A DNA stretch of 64,000 bases from Pseudomonas sp. RIT-PI-S (GTDB lineage: Bacteria; Pseudomonadota; Gammaproteobacteria; Pseudomonadales; Pseudomonadaceae). The notes under the pieces are model-generated. The model searched no databases. It was not told the origin of the DNA and saw only the letters and a program-made list of their open reading frames with translations. Within the stretch, counting starts at the first letter, position 1, and the number at the start of each line of letters is the position of its first letter. Positions 46,905 to 55,502 of this stretch are shown here, piece after piece. The translations under genes and the position numbers were made by a program. The stretch spans positions 124,001 through 188,000 of the forward strand of contig NZ_JANZKJ010000005.1 in NCBI RefSeq assembly GCF_025642975.1. The letters are read 5' to 3'.

Positions 46905-47168
46905 ATGGACGCCGGGGAGATCAGCGCCTGCTTGCTGGCGCTACTGGCCCAGCGGGACCCCGGCGCATCCATTTGCCCGTCAGACGTCGCCCGTGCGCTT
47001 GGCGACGCCGATACCTGGCGGGCACTGATGGACCCGGTGCGCGCCCAGGCACAGGCCTTGGCGCGCACCGGCAAGGTGGTCATCACCCAAGGCTCTCGGC
47101 AACTTCCCGCCGAGGGCCCCTTCCACGGGCCGATTCGCCTGCGCCGCGGGCCGAACTTCAGCAGCTGA
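46905..47168 (+). CDS. DUF3253 protein
   Basis: 87 aa. The small winged-helix-like DUF3253 pattern is visible: ISACLLALLAQRDPGASICPSDVARALG, WRALMDPVRAQAQALARTGKVVITQGSR. The ATG is 2 nt after the mutarotase stop, so it is translated from the same mRNA. DUF3253 has no established function; nothing links it to sugar metabolism beyond position. Confidence 0.82.
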   Translation: MDAGEISACLLALLAQRDPGASICPSDVARALGDADTWRALMDPVRAQAQALARTGKVVITQGSRQLPAEGPFHGPIRLRRGPNFSS

Positions 47169-47276
47169 CACAACCGAGAGATTCCTTTAAAGAATCCAAT
47201 ACATTCTCAACATGAATTTTATTTATGCCAAGCCTGAGGGTAACGTAGCCGGATTCCCCTGGCGAGGCATCTGAAC

Positions 47277-48479
47277 ATGGCCGGCTTCGAACCCCATTGG
47301 CAACGCAACCTATGGGTTTGCGTGTTCGGTTCATTCACCAACATCGTAGCCATGACCCTGCTACTGCCTTTCCTGCCCCTGTACGTGGAGCATCTGAGGG
47401 TCAACGAACCTGCCGCCATCGTCCAGTGGTCGGGCGCTGCCTATGCGGCGACTTTTTTGTCCGCCGCGCTGACCGCACCGCTATGGGGCCGCCTGGGGGA
47501 TCGCTATGGGCGCAAGTTGATGCTCATCCGCGCCAGCCTGGGCATGGCCGTGGCCATGGCGCTGATCGGCCTGGCGCAAACGCCCTGGCAGCTGGTAGCG
47601 CTGCGGCTGCTGGCCGGGCTGCTGGGCGGCTATACCTCGGGTTCGACCATCCTGGTAGCCACCCAAGCGCCCAAGGCGCGCTCGGGCTGGGCGCTCGGGG
47701 TGCTCTCCTCGGGCATCATGGCGGGTAACCTCGCCGGCCCACTGCTGGGCGGCGCGCTGCCGCCACTGGTGGGCATCCGCAATACCTTCTTTCTCTGTGG
47801 GGCGGTGATCTTCGTGGCCTTCCTGGCGACTGCCCTGCTGATCAAGGAAACGCCCCGCCCGCGAAACGCCGCCGGCCATGCCACGGACAGCCCGCCACTG
47901 GTGCTCGGCCGGCAGGTGGTGGTGATGCTGGTCACCGCCGGCGCACTGATGTTCGCCACCATGTCCATCGAGCCGATCATCACCGTGTATTTTCAGCAGT
48001 TGCAGGTCAGCGAGGTCACCTGGATGGCCGGGTTGGCGATGTCAGCGACTGCGCTGGGCAGCATCGTGTCTGCTTCGCGGCTGGGTAAGCTGGCCGATCG
48101 GGTTGGGCCTTGGACGGTACTCAGCGGCTGCCTCGGTGTGGCGGCGCTGTTGTTGATCCCCCAGGCCGTGGTGACCAACGGCTGGCAGCTGGTGTTGCTG
48201 CGCCTGGCCATGGGCCTGGCGCTGGGCGGGCTGCTGCCGTGCATTGCTAGCATCATCCGTCACGCCGTGGCGGACCGGGTCGCCGGTCGCGTGCTGGGTT
48301 ATTCGACCTCCTGCCAATATGCAGGCCAGGTGCTTGGGCCACTGGCTGGCGGATACATGGGCGGCCATTACGGCATGCCCTCGGTGTTCTGGATGACCTG
48401 CCTGCTGCTGGCGGCCCTGGCAGCTTTCACCTGGCGCTGCCGGCCCTGCTCAACTGCCGAGGTGCTCGAGCACCCATAG
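47277..48479 (+). CDS. MFS transporter (drug-efflux type)
   Basis: 400 aa with twelve predicted membrane helices. The MFS motif A is seen as APLWGRLGDRYGRKLMLI after helix 2, and GLLGGYTSGSTILVATQAP plus GVLSSGIMAGNLAGPLLGG match DHA1-type efflux pumps. It probably exports a small hydrophobic compound by proton antiport. Its last 30 nt overlap the convergent DUF72 gene. Confidence 0.9.
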   Translation: MAGFEPHWQRNLWVCVFGSFTNIVAMTLLLPFLPLYVEHLRVNEPAAIVQWSGAAYAATFLSAALTAPLWGRLGDRYGRKLMLIRASLGMAVAMALIGLAQTPWQLVALRLLAGLLGGYTSGSTILVATQAPKARSGWALGVLSSGIMAGNLAGPLLGGALPPLVGIRNTFFLCGAVIFVAFLATALLIKETPRPRNAAGHATDSPPLVLGRQVVVMLVTAGALMFATMSIEPIITVYFQQLQVSEVTWMAGLAMSATALGSIVSASRLGKLADRVGPWTVLSGCLGVAALLLIPQAVVTNGWQLVLLRLAMGLALGGLLPCIASIIRHAVADRVAGRVLGYSTSCQYAGQVLGPLAGGYMGGHYGMPSVFWMTCLLLAALAAFTWRCRPCSTAEVLEHP

Positions 48480-49175
48480 CGCGTCGGGGACCGCGGCACC
48501 GGCGGCGGTGTTGTCGAAGATGCACCACGTGGGCACGGCCGCGGCGGCCAGGCGAGCTGCCAGGGCTTGCAGTACGGGTTCTGCATAAGCCGAGTAATAG
48601 ATTTTCGGCGAGCCATGCAAGCGCACATAGGCGACCCCTTCCCAGCCTTGGGGCGCCGCTTCCCCTAGCGGGGCCGGGTCTGCCTCGACCCAGCCAATGC
48701 GCTGCGCCTGCAGCAGTTCGCGCGCCTGTAGCCAACTGGGATGACGCGGCTCCAACACCACCGGCCCGGAATAGCGCTGGCGCAACGCGGCAAAGAACGC
48801 GCAGGCAGTCGGCGGGTCGTAGGCCAAGGACGGGGGCAACTGCACCAGCAGGCAGCCAAGGCGGTCGCCCAAGGCCATGCATTGGTCCAGAAACTCAGCC
48901 AGGGCTGGCTCGCACGCGTTGAGCCGGGCGTCGTGGGTGATCTGGCGCGGGACCTTGACCGAAAAGCGAAAACCCGGTGGCACCGCCGCTGCCCAACGCG
49001 CGTAGGTACTGGCGCGGTGCGGGCGGTAGAAGGAGCTGTTGATCTCCACTGCATTGAAGCGGCTGGCGTAGCGTTCGAGGTGGCTGCCATCCGGCTGGAA
49101 CCGCGGCCACTGCTCGCGCGGCAGGCTCCAGCCGGCGCAGCCCAGGTAGAGCGAAGAAAAGAGATTGACCGTCAT
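48450..49175 (-). CDS. DUF72 protein
   Basis: 241 aa. YLGCAGWSLPREQWPRF, HLERYASRFNAVEINSSFYR, RFSVKVPRQITHD and LVQLPPSLAYD are the conserved blocks of the DUF72 TIM-barrel family (YecE-like). The function is unknown across the family. It is convergent with the MFS gene, overlapping by 30 nt. Confidence 0.9.
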   Translation of the reverse strand: MTVNLFSSLYLGCAGWSLPREQWPRFQPDGSHLERYASRFNAVEINSSFYRPHRASTYARWAAAVPPGFRFSVKVPRQITHDARLNACEPALAEFLDQCMALGDRLGCLLVQLPPSLAYDPPTACAFFAALRQRYSGPVVLEPRHPSWLQARELLQAQRIGWVEADPAPLGEAAPQGWEGVAYVRLHGSPKIYYSAYAEPVLQALAARLAAAAVPTWCIFDNTAAGAAVPDALWVLEHLGS

Positions 49176-49277
49176 GCAGGTGGGACCGGCTCGCTGACGC
49201 AGCGTTCCGTCGGCACCCGTTGTGGCTGGCCAGCGCGGCCTTTAGAATGCTCCGCCGTTCACCTTCTGGAACCGTCT

Positions 49278-49658
49278 ATGCGCCTCGGCCTGCTGCTCGC
49301 CCTCGCCTGCTTCGCCCCCTGCGCGCTGGCCGATGCCTATAAGTGCATCGGTGACGATGGCCGGGTGAGCTATAGCTTCGTGCCCTGCCCGGTGGCCAAG
49401 GGCGATACGGAATGGGCGCGCAAGGTCCAGCAGGCTCAGTGGGTCAGCGTGAACCCCGAAGACGCCAAGCCTGATGTGATCAACAAGCGGGCGACCGACA
49501 TCCTGCGCGCCAGCTACCGCACCAAGGTGCACTACACCGTGCACTACCTGCCGGGCGTGGTGGTGCCGCCGCCGAAAAAACACCTGCCCAGGCCAAAGCC
49601 CATGCGCTGCCTCCAGCAAAGCGGGCAAACCCAGTGCGACGGGCTTGCCCGCCCCTGA
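49278..49658 (+). CDS. DUF4124-type small secreted protein
   Basis: 126 aa from the ATG at 49278. Signal peptide MRLGLLLALACFAPCALA, then DAYKCIGDDGRVSYSFVPCP, the short DUF4124 pattern with two Cys that may pair. Probably periplasmic. The rest is basic and Pro-rich at the end. Its stop directly abuts the stop of the convergent MFS transporter. Confidence 0.82.
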   Translation: MRLGLLLALACFAPCALADAYKCIGDDGRVSYSFVPCPVAKGDTEWARKVQQAQWVSVNPEDAKPDVINKRATDILRASYRTKVHYTVHYLPGVVVPPPKKHLPRPKPMRCLQQSGQTQCDGLARP

Positions 49659-50945
49659 TCAGCCCACCACGGCCGCGCGCGCGGTATGCCGGCGCAGTAG
49701 CAGCATCGACAGCGCGGCGACCAGGCACAGCGCACCGGCTATGAAGAACGCCGGCAGATAACTGGCCAACAGCGTGCGTGAAAGCCCTGCCCCATAGGCC
49801 GCGCTGGCGGCGCCCAGTTGATGGGCAGCGAAGATCCAGCCGAACACTAGCCCTGCCCGTTCCTTGCCAAAGCGCTCGGCCACCAGCTTGACCGTAGGCG
49901 GCACCGTGGCGATCCAGTCCAGGCCATAGAACACCGCGAACACGGACAGGCCGTAGAAGCTGAAGCCGGTATTCGGCAGCAAGAGCAACGAGAGCCCGCG
50001 CAGGCCGTAGTACCAGAACAGCAGCCAGCGGTTGTCGTAGCGGTCCGACAGCCAGCCGGAGCCGACCGTGCCGATGAAATCGAAGATACCCATCAACGCC
50101 AGCACGCTGGCCGCGCCCACGGCGGGCAGGCCGAAGTCCGCGCACAGGCTGATGAAGTGGGTCTGGATCAGCCCATTGGTGCTCGCCCCGCATATGAAGA
50201 AGCTCAGCGCCAGCACCCAGAAGGTCGCATCCCCGCTGGCGTCGTGCAGGGCCACCAGGGGCGAGCGTAAATGCGTCAGGAAGTTGGCCGAGGGAACCTT
50301 CGGCGCCACCGCGTCTTCGCCATACGCAGGCAAGCCCAGGTCCGCCGGGCGATCGCGCATGAGCAGCAAGGCCACGAACGAAGTCGCCAGCAACAGTAGG
50401 CAAACGAACAACAACGCAGTGCGCCAGCCGTAGCGGGTGGTCAGCTGCGCCATCAGCGGCAAGAACACCAGTTGCCCGGTGGCCGAACTGGCAGACAGCA
50501 GCCCTAGCACCAGGCCTCGACGGTGGCTGAACCAGCGGGTAGCGACTGTGGCCGCCAGCACCATGGCGACCATGCCGGTGCCGATGCCCACCACCACGCC
50601 CCAGAACAGCAGCAGTTGCCAGAGCTCGGTCATCATCCGCGAACCCAGATACCCCGCGGCGATCAGCCCCATGGCAGTGACTACCACCGGGCGCAGCCCG
50701 AAGTGGTTGATCAAGGCCGCGGCGAAAGGGCCAAGCAGGCCGAACAGCACCAGGCGCAGCGCCAGCGCCATGGAGATCTGCGAAGTGCTCCAGCCGAATT
50801 CTTCCTGCAGCGGAACGATCAATACCCCAGGGGCGCCCATCGCCGCGGCGGCGACCAGCATCACCAAGAACGTGGCGGCGACCACGACCCAACCGTAATG
50901 CACATTGCGCCGGGCAAGAGCCGCCGCCAGCGTGCCAGAAACCAT
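49659..50945 (-). CDS. MFS transporter (oxalate/formate or monocarboxylate type)
   Basis: 428 aa, twelve predicted helices. HYGWVVVAATFLVMLVAAAAMGAPGVLIVPLQEEFGWS is the MCT/OFA-type start, and WFSHRRGLVLGLLSASSATGQ is the conserved loop before helix 5. An organic-acid exchanger or importer is likely, substrate unknown. An inverted repeat ATGATGGC/GCCGTCAT lies 26 nt upstream. Confidence 0.88.
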   Translation of the reverse strand: MVSGTLAAALARRNVHYGWVVVAATFLVMLVAAAAMGAPGVLIVPLQEEFGWSTSQISMALALRLVLFGLLGPFAAALINHFGLRPVVVTAMGLIAAGYLGSRMMTELWQLLLFWGVVVGIGTGMVAMVLAATVATRWFSHRRGLVLGLLSASSATGQLVFLPLMAQLTTRYGWRTALLFVCLLLLATSFVALLLMRDRPADLGLPAYGEDAVAPKVPSANFLTHLRSPLVALHDASGDATFWVLALSFFICGASTNGLIQTHFISLCADFGLPAVGAASVLALMGIFDFIGTVGSGWLSDRYDNRWLLFWYYGLRGLSLLLLPNTGFSFYGLSVFAVFYGLDWIATVPPTVKLVAERFGKERAGLVFGWIFAAHQLGAASAAYGAGLSRTLLASYLPAFFIAGALCLVAALSMLLLRRHTARAAVVG

Positions 50946-50971
50946 CGACGCCTCCCGTTTCCAGGTCTTAT

Positions 50972-50985
50972 ATGATGGCCGTCAT
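50972..50985. promoter_or_regulatory. Candidate operator of the MFS gene
   Basis: ATGATGGCCGTCAT is an imperfect palindrome (one mismatch) embedded in TATATGATGG...TAATCC. It lies just before the MFS ATG, where a TetR- or MarR-type repressor would block transcription. No such regulator gene is adjacent. Confidence 0.45.
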
Positions 50986-51059
50986 AATCCGCACAGGAAG
51001 GTTGGTTGTCAAATTTGGAAACACATGGGGTGCAATGGTGGAGATTAGCAGGCTACCGC

Positions 51060-51140
51060 CAGTGCCAACACACCGGCCCCGCGCAGGAACGGGCAAGCCC
51101 GCGAACCCGATCCTGCGCGGGTTCGCGGGCTGGCGCGAGG
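51060..51140. repeat. REP element pair
   Basis: GGAACGGGCAAGCCCGCGAACC (first 20 nt GGAACGGGCAAGCCCGCGAA) at about 51085 and GGGTTCGCGGGCTGGCGCGA at about 51118 form an inverted pair with the same core as the REP near 5 kb. It lies between the MFS promoter and the chemoreceptor's 3' end. Confidence 0.7.
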
Positions 51141-51148
51141 GCCAACGA

Positions 51149-53041
51149 TTAGAGGCGGAAACTGCCCACCAATTGCTTCAACCGGCCCGCTTGCTGCTCC
51201 AGGTCCGTGCAAGCGCGCAAGGTCGCCTGAAGGTTTTCCACGCCTTCCTGGTTGAGCGTGTTGATTTCGCTGATGTCCACGTTGATGGCCTCCACCACCG
51301 CGGTCTGCTCCTCGGTGGCGGTGGCGACCGACTGGTTCATGCCGTCGATTTCACCAATGCGCTGGGTCACGCTGCCCAGGCGCTCACCGGCCTGGTTGGC
51401 AATGCTTACGTTCTGGTCACTTTCACGCTGGCTTTCGTTCATGATGGCCACCGCTTCGCGGGCGCCCACCTGCAGCTCCTCGATCATGCCCTGTACCTGC
51501 TGGGCCGATTCCTGGGTACGGTGCGCCAGGTTACGAACTTCGTCGGCCACCACGGCGAAGCCGCGGCCCGCTTCGCCCGCCCGGGCGGCTTCGATAGCGG
51601 CGTTGAGCGCCAGCAGGTTGGTTTGCTGGGAGATGCCGGTGATCACCTCGAGGATCTGCCCGATATTGGCGGTCTTGAGGTTCAGTTGTTCGATCTTCTC
51701 GCAGGCCCCGCTGATCTTCGTGCCCAGGCGGTTCATCGCTTCGATGCTCTGCTGCACCACCGCCTGGCCGTTGGCCGCGAGGTTGCTGGCGTCGCTCGAA
51801 TGGCCAGAGGCCAACGCGGCGTTCTGAGCGATCTCTTGCGCCGCGGCGCCCAACTCGTTGATTGCCGCCGCCACGCTGTTGGTCCGGCTGGCCTGCTGGT
51901 CGGAGTTGAGCATCGAGGAGTTCGAAGCGCTCACTACCCGCAGGGCGACTTCATTGAGTTGCACGGTCGAGGACGACACTTCCCGCATGGAGTCGTGAAT
52001 ACGCTGCACGAAGCGGTTGAAGGCGTTGCCCAGGTGGCCGAACTCGTCCTGGTTCTGCACGTCGAGGCGGCGGGTCAGATCGCCTTCGCCGGCGGCGATA
52101 TCCTGCATGGCGCGGCCCATCACGTTGAGCGGGCGCATCAGCACGGCGATCAGCATGCCCAGGAGGGTGATGATCACCACCACCGCTACCGTGGTCGCCA
52201 CGACCGCGGAGGTCCGGAACTCGCTCAAGGTGGCGTAGGCTTTTTCCTTGTCTACGGCCAGGCCGATGGACCAGTTCACCGAGGGCAGGCCATCGACATG
52301 GGCGAAGGTCAGCACTTCAGTGCGGCCGTTACGCTCGCTCTCGCTGATATCGCGGCCCAGGCGCGGGGTGCCTTGAGGGTAGGCATCTTTAAGGGTTTTG
52401 TTGACCAGGGCCTTGTCCGGGTGCACCAGGATCTGGCCGTTGCCGTCCACCAGGAAGGCGTAGCCGTTGCCGTGGAAGTCGAGCGAGTTGATGGTCTTGA
52501 CCAGGGTGTCCAGGGTCATGTCACCCCCGACCACACCCGCCGTCTGGCCGTTCGCACCCTTGAGTGGGGTGGCGATGGTGATGATCAGGGATTTGGTCAC
52601 GGCGTCGGTGTAGGGTTCGGTCAGGGTCGTTTTGCCCGCCTCCACCGCGCCCTTGTACCAAGGCCGGGTGCGCGCGTCGTAGCCAGCCGGCATGTCATCC
52701 GGCGGCTGCATCACGAAGGCACCGTTGGCACGGCCCACATACACGTTCATGAAGGTGGCCAGGAGGGTCTTCTGCTTCATCCATTGGCTGGCAGCGTCGT
52801 CATCCGGCACCGTGGCGAGGCCCTCGGCCATGCCTTCGATCAACAGGATGCGCCCAGACAACCAGTTCTTGACGTTGTCCGCGGCGCTTTCGCCGGTTTC
52901 GGCCAGGTAGCTGTCGAGCTGCGACTCGATAGCGTGCCGTTGCAAATAGTCGTTGTAGAGCGAGAACAGGCTGAATGCGAGCACGACCACAAGCGAGGCG
53001 GCGAGCAGGATCTTATGGCTGAACTTGAGGTTTTTGGTCAT
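51149..53041 (-). CDS. dCache chemoreceptor, predicted amino-acid type
   Basis: 630 aa. Membrane helices near residues 11-29 and 279-301 flank a double-Cache sensor. The sensor holds [13 protein letters not shown], with Tyr, then Arg five later and Trp seven later, and the downstream [11 protein letters not shown]sp: the amino-acid binding signature defined for PctA-like dCache domains. HAMP follows, then the signalling tip [37 protein letters not shown]. It should mediate taxis to L-amino acids. A FliA-type promoter precedes it. Confidence 0.93.
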   Translation of the reverse strand: MTKNLKFSHKILLAASLVVVLAFSLFSLYNDYLQRHAIESQLDSYLAETGESAADNVKNWLSGRILLIEGMAEGLATVPDDDAASQWMKQKTLLATFMNVYVGRANGAFVMQPPDDMPAGYDARTRPWYKGAVEAGKTTLTEPYTDAVTKSLIITIATPLKGANGQTAGVVGGDMTLDTLVKTINSLDFHGNGYAFLVDGNGQILVHPDKALVNKTLKDAYPQGTPRLGRDISESERNGRTEVLTFAHVDGLPSVNWSIGLAVDKEKAYATLSEFRTSAVVATTVAVVVIITLLGMLIAVLMRPLNVMGRAMQDIAAGEGDLTRRLDVQNQDEFGHLGNAFNRFVQRIHDSMREVSSSTVQLNEVALRVVSASNSSMLNSDQQASRTNSVAAAINELGAAAQEIAQNAALASGHSSDASNLAANGQAVVQQSIEAMNRLGTKISGACEKIEQLNLKTANIGQILEVITGISQQTNLLALNAAIEAARAGEAGRGFAVVADEVRNLAHRTQESAQQVQGMIEELQVGAREAVAIMNESQRESDQNVSIANQAGERLGSVTQRIGEIDGMNQSVATATEEQTAVVEAINVDISEINTLNQEGVENLQATLRACTDLEQQAGRLKQLVGSFRL

Positions 53042-53076
53042 GACGAGCGCTATCCAGAGAAGGCTTTGTAGCTCTT

Positions 53077-53103
53077 CTATCGGCCTGGCGGCGCGCTTGT
53101 TAA
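53077..53103 (-). promoter_or_regulatory. FliA (sigma-28) type promoter
   Basis: On the reverse strand TTAAC, a 14-nt spacer and GCCGATAG (complement of 53084-53077) match the flagellar sigma-28 pattern, about 35 nt before the chemoreceptor ATG. Confidence 0.55.
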
Positions 53104-53125
53104 GGGTGGCCCTGAAAAAATGTAT

Positions 53126-53983
53126 TCAGCTCGTCGGAACTTTTTCGCGCGGCGACCCTGGGCCGGTTATCGCCTTGCCCGGGCGCACGGCAACCGCCGC
53201 CGCCTGACCGTCGCGCTGCTTGCCGTGACGGGCCTGCACCACCAGCCGGGGAATCAGGTCGCCTTCGGGCAACAGCTTCCAGAAGCGCGCTGGCATATGC
53301 CCCTGCATGATCGCAGGGTTCACCCGCGCCGGGTTGAAGGTGTGGGCGTAGTAAGCGCGCCACAGTGCATGGGTGGCATCGCCCTGCCCTTGGGCCAACT
53401 CCCGCCAGGCCGGTGGGCACGGCCGCTGGTAGTGCAGTTCGCTGCCGTCGAAATACACCCCGTCCCGTGGCGTGGCGATCAACCAGCGCTGGCGGCCCAT
53501 GCGGCCGACGAAGTGCTCCGCGGCGCGCTCGAGAATATCGTGAGCCGGCTCATGCCAGGCAACGAACGCCGGGCCTTCGTCGGCCCCGGGCCGCTCCACG
53601 AAGCGCAAAAAGGCGTGCAGGTGGTGGGCCTCACGGCTGACCTGCTTGATCCGCCGGTGCAGTTCGCTGCCGGCCACATCGCCAGCGAGCATGGCGGTAC
53701 GGTCGCCATGGGTCACGCGCCAGAGCACTTCATAGAGCAAACTCCAGCGCTGGTCGCCCAGGTATTGCGCGGCCGCTTCCAGCAGCGCCGGCAACGCCTG
53801 GGGAATACGCGACTGGAAGGGCCCGGGTTCGGGCGGCAGCCCATGGGGCGCACTGAACAGGTCCACCTCGCGCTCGCCGTTCCAGCTCACCTCGCACGGG
53901 TCTACCTGGTGGCTGAGCAGCCAGCGCGCCTGTTGCCGCCACTGGCTGAACTGCCCCTGGCACTCCAGGCAGATCATCCCCAC
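53126..53983 (-). CDS. DUF4130 (TIGR03915-type) putative DNA-repair protein
   Basis: 285 aa. LYEVLWRVTHGDRTAMLAGD, RRIKQVSREAHHLHAFLRFVE, RRWLIATPRDG-like segment (RQRWLIATPRDGVYFDG) and MPARFWKLLPEGDLIP follow the DUF4130 family that travels with a radical-SAM partner. In many bacteria this domain is fused to a uracil-DNA glycosylase-like domain; here the protein stops after DUF4130. It begins 10 nt inside the upstream radical-SAM gene, so translation is coupled. The operon has a LexA box. Confidence 0.85.
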   Translation of the reverse strand: MGMICLECQGQFSQWRQQARWLLSHQVDPCEVSWNGEREVDLFSAPHGLPPEPGPFQSRIPQALPALLEAAAQYLGDQRWSLLYEVLWRVTHGDRTAMLAGDVAGSELHRRIKQVSREAHHLHAFLRFVERPGADEGPAFVAWHEPAHDILERAAEHFVGRMGRQRWLIATPRDGVYFDGSELHYQRPCPPAWRELAQGQGDATHALWRAYYAHTFNPARVNPAIMQGHMPARFWKLLPEGDLIPRLVVQARHGKQRDGQAAAVAVRPGKAITGPGSPREKVPTS

Positions 53984-55194
53984 AGCCCTAACTGCTGCGG
54001 CTGCGGCCGCTCGACCATGGCCAGGCGCAGCGCCTGGCTGCTGCTGTCGGCCAGCGGCGGGTGGTAATCGGCGGTCACCACGAACGGCCGGGCCTTGGCC
54101 AGCACACAGCGCAAGCGCGCCAGGTCGGCGTAGCGAATGCGCCGCTGGCGGCGCAACTCGACGATTCGTTTGGTGGTACGCAGGCCGATGCCCGGCACCC
54201 GGGCGATCATCGCGGGCTCGGCACGGTTGAGGTCCAGCGGGAACACCTCGCGGTGCTCCAGGGCCCAGGCCAGCTTCGGGTCGATGTCCAGCGCCAGGTT
54301 GCCGGGCCCGCCGAGCAATTCGCGAGCCTGGTAGCCATACCCTCGCAGGAGGAAATCTGCCTGGTACAGGCGATGCTCGCGCAGCAACGGCGGCGGCGCC
54401 AGGGGCACGCTACCGGGGCTGTCGGGGATTGGGCTAAAGGCTGAGTAATAGACCCTGCGCAGGCGGAAGTCGCCATAGAGGGCTTCAGCGCTGCGCAAGA
54501 TGGTGCTGTCGTCGGTAGCGTCGGCGCCGATGATCATCTGCGTGCTCTGCCCCGCCGGGGTGAACGCCGGCGCCTTCGCCTCGCCCGCGACCGCCTGCTG
54601 GCCGTGGTGGATGGTCCCCATGGCCTGGTGAATGGTCGCCAGCTGCTTCTCCGGCGCGAGGAGCCGCAAGCTTTCGCCGGTGGGCAGCTCCACATTGACG
54701 CTGAGGCGGTCGGCATAACGGCCGGCCTGCTCGATCAAGGCAGGGTCCGCGTCGGGAATCGTCTTCAGGTGGATATAGCCCCGGAACTCGTGGTCTTCGC
54801 GCAGGCTGCGCGCCACCGCTACCAGTTGCTCCATGGTGTAGTCGGCCGAACGGATGATGCCGGAGCTGAGGAACAGCCCGCTGACGTAATTGCGCCGGTA
54901 AAAATCCAGCGTCAGGCTCACCACTTCCTCGGGGTTGAAGCGCGCGCGCGGTACGTTGCTGGAGCGGCGGTTGACGCAGTATTGGCAGTCGTAGAGGCAG
55001 AAGTTGGTCAGCAGTACCTTGAGCAGGGATACACAGCGGCCGTCCGGTGTATAGCTGTGGCAGATGCCCATGCCGTTGGTGGACCCCAACCCGCCCTTGC
55101 CTTGCGAGCTGCGCTTGGGCGCGCCGCTGCTGGCGCAGGAGGCGTCGTACTTGGCGGCGTCGGCAAGAATGCTCAACTTATCGATCAACTGCAT
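53974..55194 (-). CDS. Radical-SAM putative DNA modification/repair protein (TIGR03916-type)
   Basis: 406 aa. The radical-SAM iron-sulfur motif is CLYDCQYC (CxxxCxxC) near residue 68, followed by LFLSSGI and YIHLKTIPDADPALI of the TIM barrel. The C-terminal third has a helix-hairpin-helix, ARVPGIGLRTTKRIVELRRQ, typical of DNA-binding repair enzymes. No substrate is established for the family; a role in DNA lesion handling is inferred from the HhH domain, the DUF4130 partner and the LexA box 15 nt before the ATG. Confidence 0.92.
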   Translation of the reverse strand: MQLIDKLSILADAAKYDASCASSGAPKRSSQGKGGLGSTNGMGICHSYTPDGRCVSLLKVLLTNFCLYDCQYCVNRRSSNVPRARFNPEEVVSLTLDFYRRNYVSGLFLSSGIIRSADYTMEQLVAVARSLREDHEFRGYIHLKTIPDADPALIEQAGRYADRLSVNVELPTGESLRLLAPEKQLATIHQAMGTIHHGQQAVAGEAKAPAFTPAGQSTQMIIGADATDDSTILRSAEALYGDFRLRRVYYSAFSPIPDSPGSVPLAPPPLLREHRLYQADFLLRGYGYQARELLGGPGNLALDIDPKLAWALEHREVFPLDLNRAEPAMIARVPGIGLRTTKRIVELRRQRRIRYADLARLRCVLAKARPFVVTADYHPPLADSSSQALRLAMVERPQPQQLGLWG

Positions 55195-55208
55195 GAGGGC
55201 TGCCCGCT

Positions 55209-55228
55209 TACTGTTTGCATGTACAGTA
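55209..55228 (-). promoter_or_regulatory. LexA (SOS) box
   Basis: TACTGTTTGCATGTACAGTA: outer arms TACTGT/ACAGTA are perfect and the CTG-N10-CAG spacing is exact. It lies 15 nt before the radical-SAM ATG, where LexA binding would block transcription. Confidence 0.85.
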
Positions 55229-55291
55229 ACTGGTTAAATGTACAACCTCAAGCGCCCTTGGTCGCAGCGTTTCCCCGCCCGCAGAAAAACA

Positions 55292-55316
55292 AAAACCCGC
55301 CGAAGCGGGTTTTTTT
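55292..55316. terminator. Bidirectional intrinsic terminator
   Basis: AAAACCCGC (55292-55300), CGAA loop, GCGGGTTTT (55305-55313) and further T. A-rich on the left and T-rich on the right, so it can work on both strands; it probably ends the PvdP-like transcript. Confidence 0.85.
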
Positions 55317-55502
55317 CAGTGCCATTCCAGCGTCCTGCCGGTAGCCGTCCGGGCCATGGCGATCATCCTTGATCCCTGAAGCACTCCCTGCGCTTCAGTT
55401 GATAGGTTCAGAATACGCGCCCCGCTACGGTTGGGCGAGAGCCAATCGCTGCGCTGTGGTGTAAGACATTGGCTATAGCGCCAGCTCGCTCTGGCTGACA
55501 GC

